The position numbers and the translations under genes are program-made. From JBDHWG01 sp046328525 (GTDB lineage Bacteria; Chloroflexota; Anaerolineae; Epilineales; JAHCIE01), in assembly GCA_046328525.1 (NCBI GenBank), contig JAXLWK010000010.1, positions 169,737-233,736 on the forward strand: a stretch of 64,000 nt of DNA. Direction: 5' to 3'. The notes beneath the pieces are model-generated. The model made no database searches and had not been told where the DNA came from. It was given only the letters and a program-made list of their open reading frames with translations. This document shows, piece after piece, positions 8,260-16,494 of the stretch; position 1 is the stretch's first letter, and every line of letters starts with the position of its first letter.

Positions 8260-9940
8260 GGCGCCTCTCCCGGTGAACCGGTCTCCTTTGTTGCTCCGCG
8301 ATAATCTCCGCCAGCGGCCTGGCCGTGGCGATGGCAATCAGCTCCTCGTCGGTGTGTCGGTCGGCGAACGCCTTGAAGCCGTCGCCGTCCAGGCGCTCGG
8401 CCAGGTACGCTCGAGCCAGGCGCTCGACATACAGATGCGCCTGGTCGGCGGGTACACGGCGGACAATGGGCCGTCCAATCGCGGCATCCGCGCCCAGCCC
8501 GCCGCGCAAGTACATCTCGTAGGCTTCTTGTTTTTCGCCCTCGGCCCCGCGCTCCCTGGACGTGGTACCCTGGAGGCCGATGTCGCCGATCCAGTGGTGG
8601 CCGCACGCGTGGGGGCAGCCGTCCACGTTCAGGCGCAACCCCTCGACCTCGCGGCCCAGCGTGCGCTCCAGGTGGCCGACGATCTCTTCGAGCTTCGTCT
8701 TGGTCGCAGCGACGGCGTAGTTGCACAGGGGCTGGCCGGTGCAGGCGATGCTGGACGCCCGCAGGCGGTTGACGTCGAGGGGGAAGCCGATCTCGGCGAC
8801 GCGAGCGACAACCTCGTCCACGCGGCCCTCCGGCACACCCGTGAGGATGAAATTCTGCTGGCGGGTCAGGCGGATGTCGCCGTCCAGTTCCTCGGCCAGG
8901 TCGGCCAGGCGGAGCATCTGGTCGCCCTTGATAACGCCAAGAAACACGGGGAAGCCAATGTAGTACAGGCCGTCGCCCTTCTGGGGGTAGACGCCGATGT
9001 GGTCGCTCTCACTAAGAGGGGCCGGGGCGGTGAAGTCGGGCAGGCGGCGGCCGAGCCTGTCCTCGACGCGGCGGCGGTACTCCTCTGGCCCGATGTCGTC
9101 CACCATGAACTTGAGGCGGGCTTTGACGCGGGAGAGGCGGTACTTGAGCGTCTCCTGCCAGACGTCAATGATGGCGCGCAGAACGGGGATGGCCTCATCG
9201 TAGGCGACGAAGACACCCAGGTCGCGGGCGAGGCGCGGAACGGTGGACAGCCCGCCGCCGATGCGCACCGCGAACCCCTGTCGCCCATCCTTCTCGGCGC
9301 CGATGAGGGAGATGCAGTTGATCTCCGGCGCGTTGCACTGGTGGGCGCACGCCGCGATGGTAATCTTGTGCTTGCGCGGGAGGTCGGAGTAGGCGGGGTT
9401 CCCGTAGAAGAACTGCGCCGCCTCCTCGATGAGGGGCCGCGTGTCGAACAGCTCGTTGCAGTCGAGGCCGGCGACGGGGCAGCCGGTGATGTTGCGCACA
9501 GTGTCGCCGCAGCCGCCGCGCATGTTCAACCCTACGCCGTCCAGGGTGTGCAGGAGGTCGGGCAGGTGGCGCAGCTCGATCCAGTGGAGCTGGATGTTCT
9601 GGCGCGTCGAAAGCTCGGCGTAGCCCGTCCCACGCGGCACAGAGAAGTCGGCGCTGCCGCGGCCGTAGCGGACGCACAGGTCGCCGATGGCGCGCAGCCC
9701 GGCCGGCGACAGGATGCCGCTGGGAATCTTGACGCGCAGCATGAAGAAGCCGATCTTGGGCTTGTCGTGGTAGAGACCGTACCACTGCAAGCGGACGATG
9801 TCTTCCTCGGCGATGTCCTCGTAGCCGCGGTCAATGAGCGCGGGCAGATCCTCGATGATGGCGAGGGGCGCCTTCTCTTTCTTTAACCGTTCGATAGAGT
9901 TGCGTTTCAGCACGAGGTCCCAGGTTGGGTCATCGGCCAT
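8252..9940 (-). CDS. sir: Siroheme-dependent sulfite (or nitrite) reductase, ferredoxin type
   Basis: Six-electron reduction of sulfite to sulfide; the same fold also serves assimilatory nitrite reductases. 562 aa with two NIR_SIR ferredoxin-like half-domains and two catalytic halves. The siroheme/[4Fe-4S] ligands are seen as CTGQPLCN (Cys-X5-Cys) and DGCPHACGHHWIGDIGLQG (Cys-X3-Cys). MRGGCGDTVRNITGCP is the corresponding segment of the first half. Start ATG 9940 has AAAGGAG about 8 nt upstream; the frame stays open to 10012 through the leader RNA. It is the first gene of the operon, and the sulfate-activation neighbours argue for sulfite as substrate. Confidence 0.92.
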   Translation of the reverse strand: MADDPTWDLVLKRNSIERLKKEKAPLAIIEDLPALIDRGYEDIAEEDIVRLQWYGLYHDKPKIGFFMLRVKIPSGILSPAGLRAIGDLCVRYGRGSADFSVPRGTGYAELSTRQNIQLHWIELRHLPDLLHTLDGVGLNMRGGCGDTVRNITGCPVAGLDCNELFDTRPLIEEAAQFFYGNPAYSDLPRKHKITIAACAHQCNAPEINCISLIGAEKDGRQGFAVRIGGGLSTVPRLARDLGVFVAYDEAIPVLRAIIDVWQETLKYRLSRVKARLKFMVDDIGPEEYRRRVEDRLGRRLPDFTAPAPLSESDHIGVYPQKGDGLYYIGFPVFLGVIKGDQMLRLADLAEELDGDIRLTRQQNFILTGVPEGRVDEVVARVAEIGFPLDVNRLRASSIACTGQPLCNYAVAATKTKLEEIVGHLERTLGREVEGLRLNVDGCPHACGHHWIGDIGLQGTTSRERGAEGEKQEAYEMYLRGGLGADAAIGRPIVRRVPADQAHLYVERLARAYLAERLDGDGFKAFADRHTDEELIAIATARPLAEIIAEQQRRPVHRERRHE

Positions 9941-9964
9941 CCGGTCGTCTCCTTTCAAATAAGC

Positions 9965-10135
9965 AAGACCAACACCGACGCGGTGAGACATGGCAAGGCA
10001 CAGGCTTGTCACAGGGACGCAAAAGAGCCTGGGAGCAGAGTCCCAGGCTCTAGAACAAGCTATGCCTTGACGCTACCCCGGAGATGGCTTCGCCAGTCTC
10101 GCGGGGGCATGTCGCATCGCGTCGGTGTTGGTCTT
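9965..10135 (-). promoter_or_regulatory. Structured leader RNA (candidate riboswitch/attenuator) of the sulfate operon
   Basis: The element is bounded by an 18-bp perfect inverted repeat: AAGACCAACACCGACGCG at 9965-9982 pairs with 10118-10135. Reading the transcript (minus strand), three structures lie inside. First comes a long hairpin closed by CCCCG/CGGGG with inner TGGC-GAA-GCCA. Next, AAGGCA/TGCCTT and AGCTTGT/ACAAGC arms enclose the third element, an 11-bp stem AGAGCCTGGGA/TCCCAGGCTCT followed by U4. The element ends 24 nt before the sir start codon and lies in a roughly 370-nt 5'UTR. I could not match it to SAM, cobalamin, T-box or Moco consensus elements. Confidence 0.65.
10021..10051 (-). 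terminator. Intrinsic-terminator-like hairpin inside the sir leader
   Basis: On the minus strand an 11-bp perfect stem AGAGCCTGGGA/TCCCAGGCTCT with a 6-nt loop is followed by TTTT. It lies within the leader, between the sigma70 promoter at 10316-10344 and the sir start at 9940. It is therefore placed to attenuate transcription of the sulfate operon. Confidence 0.6.
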
Positions 10136-10315
10136 CCTCGAACGAACGTACTACTCAGCCGGCGCGGTGCTTAATGCCCCCGCCGACTACAGATGCATCT
10201 CAGAGAGGTAGGCGCTATGCGCGCTTGGAAGAAAGGCTTACGTGGCACAGAGCTATCCTTTGGAGCGTGACAGAACGGTCCTATTCCGGTAACGCCGAGG
10301 TGCTAACGCTGTGAC

Positions 10316-10344
10316 ATTATACGGTGACTTTCAGCGCTTGTCAA
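10316..10344 (-). promoter_or_regulatory. Consensus sigma70 promoter of the sulfate-assimilation operon
   Basis: On the minus strand, -35 TTGACA (10339-10344) and -10 TATAAT (10316-10321) are separated by exactly 17 bp. Both hexamers are perfect consensus, and the site is directed toward sir. The predicted start near 10309 gives a leader of about 370 nt. Between 10136 and 10309 I see no coding sequence. Confidence 0.8.
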
Positions 10345-10365
10345 GGGGTTTTCACGATTTTCATC

Positions 10366-10399
10366 CGCAGGGCGCTCCGCGCCCCGCACCCCCGAAGAC
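10366..10399. repeat. 34-bp hairpin cassette associated with rarA fragments (six copies)
   Basis: The pattern is CGCAGGGC, a variable hairpin tip, GCCCCGCACCCCCGAAGAC. Copies are at 10366-10399, 10836-10869, 17257-17290, 20338-20371, 35096-35129 and 45838-45871, all inside or at the edge of rarA-derived sequence. Tips differ but stay partly paired: GGGC-GCTCC-GCGCCC (first and last), GGGCCG-CAGA-CGGCCC (three copies), GGCGCC-TTC-GGC (35.1 kb). Within the longer fragments it is read in frame as an extra Ala/Pro-rich peptide (SRAADGPAPPKT). Confidence 0.75.
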
Positions 10400-11014
10400 A
10401 TCTCCGCCTTCATCAAGTCCGTCCGCGGCTCCTTTGACCCGTCAACCTGCTACGGACTGACGCGGTTGACGGGTCACCCCGACGCGGCGTTGTACTGGCT
10501 GGCGAAGATGATGCTGGCCGGCGAAGATCCGGAGTTCGTGATGCGGCGGCTGCTGATCCTGGCGGGCGAGGACATCGGGCTGGCGGATCCGAACGGCATC
10601 GTCGTGGTCACGGCCTGTGCCAACGCCTTGCAGTACGTGGGGCTGCCGGAAGCGAAGTTCCATTTGGCGATGGCAACTGTGTACCTGGCGACGGCGCCGA
10701 AGTCGAACACGATGACGCAGTACTTCGAGGCGGAACGAGTGATCCAGGAGGAGGGGGCCGGGGAGGTGCCGGTGCATCTGCGGGACGCGAGCTATAAGGG
10801 GGCGGCGCGGCTGGGACACGGCAAGGGCTACCACAGCAGGGCCGCAGACGGCCCCGCACCCCCGAAGACGCACAGCTACGAAGGTCACTGGGTGGCGCAG
10901 CAATACCTCCCCGACCTCCACAAAGACCGGCGCTTCTACAACCCCAGCGACCAAGGCTATGAAGCCGAGGTCAAGGCGCGGGTGGAGCGCTGGCGGTCCG
11001 TGGCGAAAGAGTGA
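10397..11014 (+). pseudogene. rarA: rarA C-terminal fragment, copy 1
   Basis: Encodes the C-terminal (AAA-associated, MgsA_C-type) part of the replication-associated recombination ATPase RarA: DPDAALYWLAKMMLAGEDPEFVMRR, EDIGLADP, VACANALQYVGLPEA-type sequence, and the end EGHWVAQQYLPDLHKDRRFYNPSDQGYE. The Walker A/B ATPase half is absent. The fragment begins with ATCTCCGCCTTCATCAAG fused directly to a hairpin cassette (10366-10399). A 42-bp palindromic insertion (10435-10476) then interrupts the frame. A residual open frame runs 10466-11014. It is almost certainly non-functional and is one of seven such fragments in the window, all on this strand. Confidence 0.85.
10435..10476. repeat. 42-bp palindromic insertion in rarA fragment 1
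   Basis: Perfect 13-bp arms TGACCCGTCAACC (10435-10447) and GGTTGACGGGTCA (10464-10476) enclose a 16-nt loop. The sister copies read straight from CGCGGCTCCGA to CCCCGACGCGGCG at this point, so this is an inserted hairpin. Confidence 0.75.
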
Positions 11015-11115
11015 AGAGCTAGCCCTCGTCAACCTGATTATCAGGCGAGTAGGTGGGACGAGCGGGAGGAATAAGGAGCGCATTTATGTCCTAGGTCGCC
11101 TACACGACATGTCAA

Positions 11116-12798
11116 TCAGGCTTTGGGATCGATGAGGTTATCCCAAAGCCCACCGAACGCGACCTGAATTTGCGAACAGGTGAGAGGTAGGACATGAACG
11201 TTTACCGCTGTTACCGCCGCGAGTATAGGGCTCGTCTTCGCGATCGCGTTGCAAATCGTCACGTCCATATCGTCTGTTGGACCTGGTTGATAAGGGATTA
11301 GGATGGAGAGGTTTGGATTCCCCTGCCGGATGATTTTGCTGTACTCGGAAATGGATTCGTATTTATTCTTAGGCATGGTCTTCAATCTCAAGAACTCATA
11401 GAAGGTCGCGATCCTGAACTTGCGTGCAAAGGCATCGGCCGGGCGTGCTTCTTCGAGATCGTTGAACACCACTGCCGAGGTCTCGCTGTCCATCGTGAAG
11501 GAGCGTCGGTTGACGTTGGCCGAGCCGATTATGGCGATCTCGTCGTCCACAATCAGCGTCTTGGCGTGCATCCCGGGGTGATAGTGGTCGCGCTCGTAAT
11601 ACGTGCGGTCGATCATCGAGACCACCACCTTATCCGCCAATACCCCGTTCAGGATGGCGTCCAAAAATTCAGCCCGTTTTCGGTTGGGAATAAACACATC
11701 TGAGGTTGCAATCGAATCCTGAATCGCAATGAATAAGGGTCCACCGAAATGGGGGTCCTTGAGTTTCTTGTTGAGCGCCTGCGCCACGTCCACGTTGACA
11801 GCGTATTGGTCCTCAATATAGATGAACTGCCTGGCGTTATCAATGATCTTGAAATACGCTTCGCTCAGACTGCGGTCGGGATCACCCCCATCCACCCTGT
11901 TGTACGTGCCAACCACCTTGACATACGGATGCGGCGCCGCTGCCTCTTTCGGCGGGGTTTCGTCTTTGCCTCGCAGCTGGAAGGCCCCCGCCTCAGGGTG
12001 GTTCCGCCAGCGCTGCTTGAACTTCTGCAGTACATCGTGCGCCGCCGGACCTGCTAGTCGGCAGGCAGTATCATGTAAGGACGGAAAGCGGAAGTCTCGA
12101 TTCCCGATCTCTGTAATCACCCGGTTCTTGTTGATATCGATGCCCCCACAGTAAGCGATCAGGCCTTTCTTGCCCTTGACGACGACTACCTTCTCGTGAT
12201 GAGCACCGAGGGTCTGCGATGTGAGCACAGAGTTCAACGCCTTGCGTTCGGACGCCAGCTTGGCAGATAGTTTCAAAGGCCCTGATGCCAGAGTAGGATG
12301 CGAAGATGTCAAAGCTGTCAGAATAGAAGTTGTGATGACGCTCTGCCGTAGCGTCCCCTCCAGGATTTGCATCAGCCTAATCATAAGAACGATGAGTGGG
12401 GTGAGAGTTTGGATCGCGTGTTTGGATTGTTGGGGAAAGAAGGTGTGTGGGTCGAGGAAGGCTTTGGTGTTCGGCAGTTTGTTCAAGCGCGGGATCGCAT
12501 CAGCGTGCAGCTTGGCGTACTCCGGCAGTGGATTGTCCCAGATCAGGATACGGATCTCGGCGCCCTTGCCGGCGGCCCGCTGCAGCACATTGTACAGGGT
12601 CTGAGTTGAATCGCCCTTGACCAGGGGAAATCTGATATCCAGCATCCAGCCCAAGATATACACATAACCCTGGGCCCCGGCTTCACCAGCGGTGTCGATC
12701 GCCTCAATGAGCGATTGGTAGTAGTCCTCCCCGTCCAGAAAGAACTCCACCTCGTTTCGGGTAGCCGTGGGGAACAGCTTCAGCCATTTTCCCGCCAT
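11116..12798 (-). CDS. Phospholipase D-like protein with two HKD motifs
   Basis: 560-aa member of the PLD superfamily (phosphodiesterase or nuclease chemistry through a covalent phosphohistidine). The second motif is canonical: HAKTLIVDDEIAIIGSANVNRRS with H411, K413 and D418. The first is HHEKVVVVKGKKGLIAYCGGIDIN (H201, K203), with Lys208 where Asp is usual. No signal peptide is evident. A mildly hydrophobic stretch (LTPLIVLMIRLMQIL) lies near residue 155. The start is ATG 12798, 2 bp after the stop of the 939-aa gene, so the two are co-transcribed. Base composition looks lower in GC than the flanking core genes, which suggests acquisition. Substrate unknown: lipid, nucleic acid or toxin-like roles are all possible. 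Confidence 0.85.
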   Translation of the reverse strand: MAGKWLKLFPTATRNEVEFFLDGEDYYQSLIEAIDTAGEAGAQGYVYILGWMLDIRFPLVKGDSTQTLYNVLQRAAGKGAEIRILIWDNPLPEYAKLHADAIPRLNKLPNTKAFLDPHTFFPQQSKHAIQTLTPLIVLMIRLMQILEGTLRQSVITTSILTALTSSHPTLASGPLKLSAKLASERKALNSVLTSQTLGAHHEKVVVVKGKKGLIAYCGGIDINKNRVITEIGNRDFRFPSLHDTACRLAGPAAHDVLQKFKQRWRNHPEAGAFQLRGKDETPPKEAAAPHPYVKVVGTYNRVDGGDPDRSLSEAYFKIIDNARQFIYIEDQYAVNVDVAQALNKKLKDPHFGGPLFIAIQDSIATSDVFIPNRKRAEFLDAILNGVLADKVVVSMIDRTYYERDHYHPGMHAKTLIVDDEIAIIGSANVNRRSFTMDSETSAVVFNDLEEARPADAFARKFRIATFYEFLRLKTMPKNKYESISEYSKIIRQGNPNLSILIPYQPGPTDDMDVTICNAIAKTSPILAAVTAVNVHVLPLTCSQIQVAFGGLWDNLIDPKA

Positions 12799-12800
12799 AG

Positions 12801-15620
12801 TCACACCTGCCTGCCGGTCTTCGGGTCGTAGGCCACTTCCACCGGCACCACCTGGTCGGTTGGGAGGATCTCGATCCACTGGTCGAAGATCTCGTAGTTT
12901 TTGCCGACGTTCAGCCGGAAGCTCCCCTCCAGCGGGAAAAAGCCGTGTTCGTACACCCGGTCGATCGGTGTGGCCGTCACCAGGTTCTCATCGTCAACCA
13001 ACGCCGGGTCGGCCACTTCGTCCTGCCGTGGGTATTTCCCCGTCTCGATGCCTTCCTGATATTTGCGCTCGATCTTTCTGGCCAGGTCCATCAGCACGTC
13101 GATCATGCGCTGCCCGTCCAGCGGTGCTCCGTTGATGTCCACCTCGTTAGGGTTGCTCGTGTGGTAGATCACATCGTCGGTGATGCCGTTCATACCCTCG
13201 ACGCCTTTCAGCCAGTTAATCGCCGCCTGCTCTTTGCCCGGACGGATCGGCATCACCGCTTTCACCCATGGAGCGTTCAGGAAGGCGTTGCGCATGTTGT
13301 CGCCGTCCAATTGCAGAAGCCAGCCGAGCGAACTCCCCATCTTCGCCGGTTCGGATTCGTCAGTGATATAGTAATTGTCCCGGTTGGCTTCCTCTACGCC
13401 ACCCCACCCGACCGTGCTGGCGCTTAGGACATCGGGATTGTCGTTCGCCTCGGCGCTGCTTAGCCGGCTAAGCAGCCCCTTCTGCAGGACCGAGCCGGAA
13501 AGATCGACCGTGGGCGGAGTCGGCCCCAGATCCACGACGGGGGTCTCCTGCAATTGCTGCCGGCTGCGGTGCAACCGCGGCCGCCACCACTCGGGCGCCA
13601 CGAAGTAGAGCATCTTCTCGACATCGAACATGGCGTTGATCAGTTCGGCGGCCACATGGCGCGTGCGATCGTCAGGCAACTCCACCCCGTGGAATAGCAA
13701 GTCCTGGATTAGCCGTCGGTAGACGACGATGCGCTCCTCTTCGCGCAGTTCGTCGCTCCGGCGGGTCGTAATGCGGCTCGCCAGGGTGACGCGGTCTTTG
13801 ACCGTCTCCACGAAAGCCTTTTCATAGGCGGCTTTCTCCTGCTCTTTCATCAAGCCCAGATTCCCGGCATTCTTCTGGGCGATGGCAGCGTTGGCCTCCG
13901 CCGTCGGCGACCAATGCAGGATCAGCTTCACCTGGATGCTGTTTTGCCCCTGGAAATCTGCCGAGTCCAGGTGCAGAGAGAACTTAGCTTTGCTGTCGAC
14001 GTTCTGGATATCACCCCTCCGCGAAACGCTCACTGGCTTGCCCTGTGGGTCGAATTCTACGCCCGTCAGCAAGTAGTTCGCCTTGGAGCAGATGAACTCC
14101 TGCGGGAAATCCGCCTGAATCTTCTCCAACACCCCGAACCATTCGTTGTTGTCGACCTCCACGCCATCCTTGTAGACCTCGCCCTCATTATCTGCCCCGG
14201 TGTCTTCGACCGAGATGAACGGGATCGTGGCGATCTTCTCTTCCTGGAAGGGCTGCAACAGCGGTATCTCTTCAGGGTGGGGAATGGCCCCAAGCTCGGC
14301 CGGCTTGGCAATGTGGACGAGCTTGGCGATCCCCAGGTCCCGGCCGGGGTCGTCCACGTAGGTTTGCCAGCAGACGAACGAACCGATGTCCTGCACTTGC
14401 ACGCCGACCTGGCGCATTTTGCGTCGCAGCTCGTAGTTGATCAGTGACTGTGTGCTGTTGGCGAGCACGTGTTTGGTGCTGGAGACGTCGGTGAACTCGG
14501 TCACCGTCTTGAAGGTCGACTTGAAGTTCCTGCGAATCTGGGACGAGAGCTTCTCGGTTTGCTGCCGCATGAGCTTGTGGGTGACCTCCCGCGCGAGCTT
14601 TTGCGAGGTGTTGAAATCGAAGCTCGACGTGGCCTCGATGGAGGCATAGGAGGCCTTGACGCTAGCTCCGAACTTGATGTCCTGCTGATTATCCTCCTTG
14701 ACCGCTTCTGAAATCTCCTCCTGTTCGGTGGTGGCCTTCTCTGCGCTTGTCACAATGTCGAGAGCGGATTCCAGCGTCTTCTCAACGATCAAGCGGCGGG
14801 TGTGAACTTCGAGTAGCTCGACACTCGAGCCCGGGCTGAGCCAGACATGGCTTTCGGGCGTGCCCAGGAACGTGTCCAACTCGAAGAAGTATTGCCGGAA
14901 CAGGTGTACGACGCTGATCGGTGAGAGCACGACGCTCTTGAGATCCTCGACGTCGCTCGGGTCAAGATGCTCGATGTCCAGGTAGGCTTCGCTGCTATCG
15001 GTGGCGGTGAGCTTGCGGATCAGGGCCTGAGCCTGGTCGAGGTTGTCCTTCGTGTTGTAGAAGATCTCCTTCAGGGCGTCGTGGGCGTTCTGCTGCTGCA
15101 GGAAGAGCAACGCCCCAGCGACCGCTGACTCGTACTGCACCTGGTGCTCGAAGGCGCCTCTCACGATCTCCCTGCGCTTGTCGACCTCGGGCAGTCTATT
15201 GTAGGCGTTCGTATAGAACTCCACGACGTCCTTTTTGACGATGTTCTCAACCGTTTGAGGTGTGATTACAGTCTTGAAGGCGGACGGACGCAGATCCTTG
15301 AAGGACGGGAGATTCTCAGCGATTTTCTGCAGCACCAGGCTATCGAAGCGACGGATCTTCCCGCCCTGCAGGATGCCTGGATCGATCTGGATCTCGGGAT
15401 GGAAGTCGGCGTCGTAGCGAATATCGACGACAGCGGCGAACTCACGCTTGAGCTTGTCGAGCAGAAAAACCTTGTCGTTGTGAAAGCCCTGCTCGAACCG
15501 GTTGGCGATGCGCTTCGATTTCCAGCCGAGCAGCGGCTGGAAGACGCCGAACATTTCGCTTGCATACGGTAGAACGAACGCGTACTGGGTCAGGTCCCTT
15601 ATTCGTTTTACAGTTGTCAT
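12801..15620 (-). CDS. Large uncharacterised protein (939 aa), partner of PLD protein
   Basis: Unrecognised 939-aa protein. Near residue 280 it has VWLSPGSSVELLEVHTRRLIVEKTLE. This is followed by a charged helix (SAEKATTEQEEISEAVKEDN), an alternating amphipathic stretch (DIKFGASVKASYASIEATSS), and then a long Ser/Thr/Lys-rich coiled region (KLMRQQTEKLSSQIRRNFKS). Such amphipathic-beta plus coil patterns occur in secreted or injected structural and pore-forming proteins, but this is inference. No signal peptide or clear membrane helix is visible. The C-terminus is acidic and mixed alpha/beta. Start ATG 15620 has GGGAGG 8 nt upstream; the frame is open to 15716 across the AraC gene end. It lies between an AraC-type regulator (52 bp upstream) and a PLD gene (2 bp downstream). 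Confidence 0.8.
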   Translation of the reverse strand: MTTVKRIRDLTQYAFVLPYASEMFGVFQPLLGWKSKRIANRFEQGFHNDKVFLLDKLKREFAAVVDIRYDADFHPEIQIDPGILQGGKIRRFDSLVLQKIAENLPSFKDLRPSAFKTVITPQTVENIVKKDVVEFYTNAYNRLPEVDKRREIVRGAFEHQVQYESAVAGALLFLQQQNAHDALKEIFYNTKDNLDQAQALIRKLTATDSSEAYLDIEHLDPSDVEDLKSVVLSPISVVHLFRQYFFELDTFLGTPESHVWLSPGSSVELLEVHTRRLIVEKTLESALDIVTSAEKATTEQEEISEAVKEDNQQDIKFGASVKASYASIEATSSFDFNTSQKLAREVTHKLMRQQTEKLSSQIRRNFKSTFKTVTEFTDVSSTKHVLANSTQSLINYELRRKMRQVGVQVQDIGSFVCWQTYVDDPGRDLGIAKLVHIAKPAELGAIPHPEEIPLLQPFQEEKIATIPFISVEDTGADNEGEVYKDGVEVDNNEWFGVLEKIQADFPQEFICSKANYLLTGVEFDPQGKPVSVSRRGDIQNVDSKAKFSLHLDSADFQGQNSIQVKLILHWSPTAEANAAIAQKNAGNLGLMKEQEKAAYEKAFVETVKDRVTLASRITTRRSDELREEERIVVYRRLIQDLLFHGVELPDDRTRHVAAELINAMFDVEKMLYFVAPEWWRPRLHRSRQQLQETPVVDLGPTPPTVDLSGSVLQKGLLSRLSSAEANDNPDVLSASTVGWGGVEEANRDNYYITDESEPAKMGSSLGWLLQLDGDNMRNAFLNAPWVKAVMPIRPGKEQAAINWLKGVEGMNGITDDVIYHTSNPNEVDINGAPLDGQRMIDVLMDLARKIERKYQEGIETGKYPRQDEVADPALVDDENLVTATPIDRVYEHGFFPLEGSFRLNVGKNYEIFDQWIEILPTDQVVPVEVAYDPKTGRQV

Positions 15621-15672
15621 CTTAATTGCCTCCCGGGTTAAGTCGCTGTCGTTGTAGTATCGTACTGCAGTT

Positions 15673-16107
15673 TCAACCTGCTGTCTTGTAAATTCCCGCG
15701 TCAACTTCGCTGGCATCCCGAGTAGACTTGCGTATCGCTTGCGGCGTCACGCCAAATCGCCTCTTGAACCGCCGTGTCAGGTGACTTTGGTCGGTGAAGC
15801 CGAGACATACCGCTATCTCGGCGATTGCCAGTTCGCTTGTCAGGAGGAGTTGATTGGCTTGCTGTAGCCTCTGTTCGATGATGTACTGACGGAGAGACTG
15901 TCCCGTCGAGACCCTGAACTGTCGCGCAAGGTAGTCGCCGCTGAGATGCATGTCATACGCTATTTGACCCCAAGTCATCTTCTCGCTAAGGTTGGACGAG
16001 ATGAAATTCTGCACCTTGTGCAGTTGCGCGCTCGAGAGTGGTGGGACGTCGCGCAAGCGCTTGCTGGCGAGAACCGGACGCTGTTTTGACGGGCGTGAAG
16101 CGCTCAT
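15673..16107 (-). CDS. AraC/XylS-family transcriptional regulator (HTH only)
   Basis: 144-aa DNA-binding protein consisting almost only of the double helix-turn-helix of AraC regulators (about residues 28-130). The first HTH is MTWGQIAYDMHLSGDYLARQFRVSTG. The second is LAIAEIAVCLGFTDQSHLTRRFKRRFGVTPQAIRK, which contains the family signature. No sensor domain is present, so it responds to levels, partners or covalent state rather than to a built-in ligand domain. It is encoded just upstream of, and in line with, the 939-aa and PLD genes and probably controls them. An inverted repeat at 16324-16346 lies upstream. Confidence 0.88.
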   Translation of the reverse strand: MSASRPSKQRPVLASKRLRDVPPLSSAQLHKVQNFISSNLSEKMTWGQIAYDMHLSGDYLARQFRVSTGQSLRQYIIEQRLQQANQLLLTSELAIAEIAVCLGFTDQSHLTRRFKRRFGVTPQAIRKSTRDASEVDAGIYKTAG

Positions 16108-16323
16108 GACTGCCTCCTGTTGTTAGCCCAGACTCCGATGACTGTGCGCTCGCGTTCCTCCCATCGTCGACTCATGTCGCTTTCGAATACGCCAGAGGAT
16201 TGACTCACACGCCTGCGCACATTGGTAATGTACAGCAGGTGTCGTCCATGTTCGGATACGGAAGGGGCACAAAACAGATACAGTTGTGACGGCATTGTAC
16301 CTGACGGAGTCAGGGCGGGAGAG

Positions 16324-16346
16324 GCACTTTTTGCTACAAAAAGTGC
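16324..16346. promoter_or_regulatory. Perfect 10-bp inverted repeat upstream of the AraC-939-PLD operon
   Basis: GCACTTTTTG (16324-16333) and CAAAAAGTGC (16337-16346) are separated by CTA. The repeat lies in the 387-bp non-coding stretch between the AraC gene (start 16107) and rarA fragment 2. It could be an operator or a small hairpin. I see nothing else of note in 16108-16494. Confidence 0.4.
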
Positions 16347-16494
16347 TACAAGCAGGCGACGGGGACGGCAGATGGCGCGGGTATAGTCGCGATCTGATAC
16401 GCTCGTGGGTCAGGAGATTAACCGACATCCGTCAGAATATGCGGGTATGGCTGCGCCAGAGGGACATCTGCTGTACGAGCTCCACAGTGAGAAT

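Noticed and set aside
8258..9886. 542-codon open frame opposite sir
   Set aside because: Antisense to a clear sulfite reductase; an artefact of GC-rich third positions. No ribosome site or recognisable domains.
10020..10110. Resemblance of AGCGTCAAGGCATAGCTTG to part of SAM-IV riboswitches
   Set aside because: The downstream GGCAACC core and the rest of the SAM-IV architecture are absent, so the similarity is probably chance.
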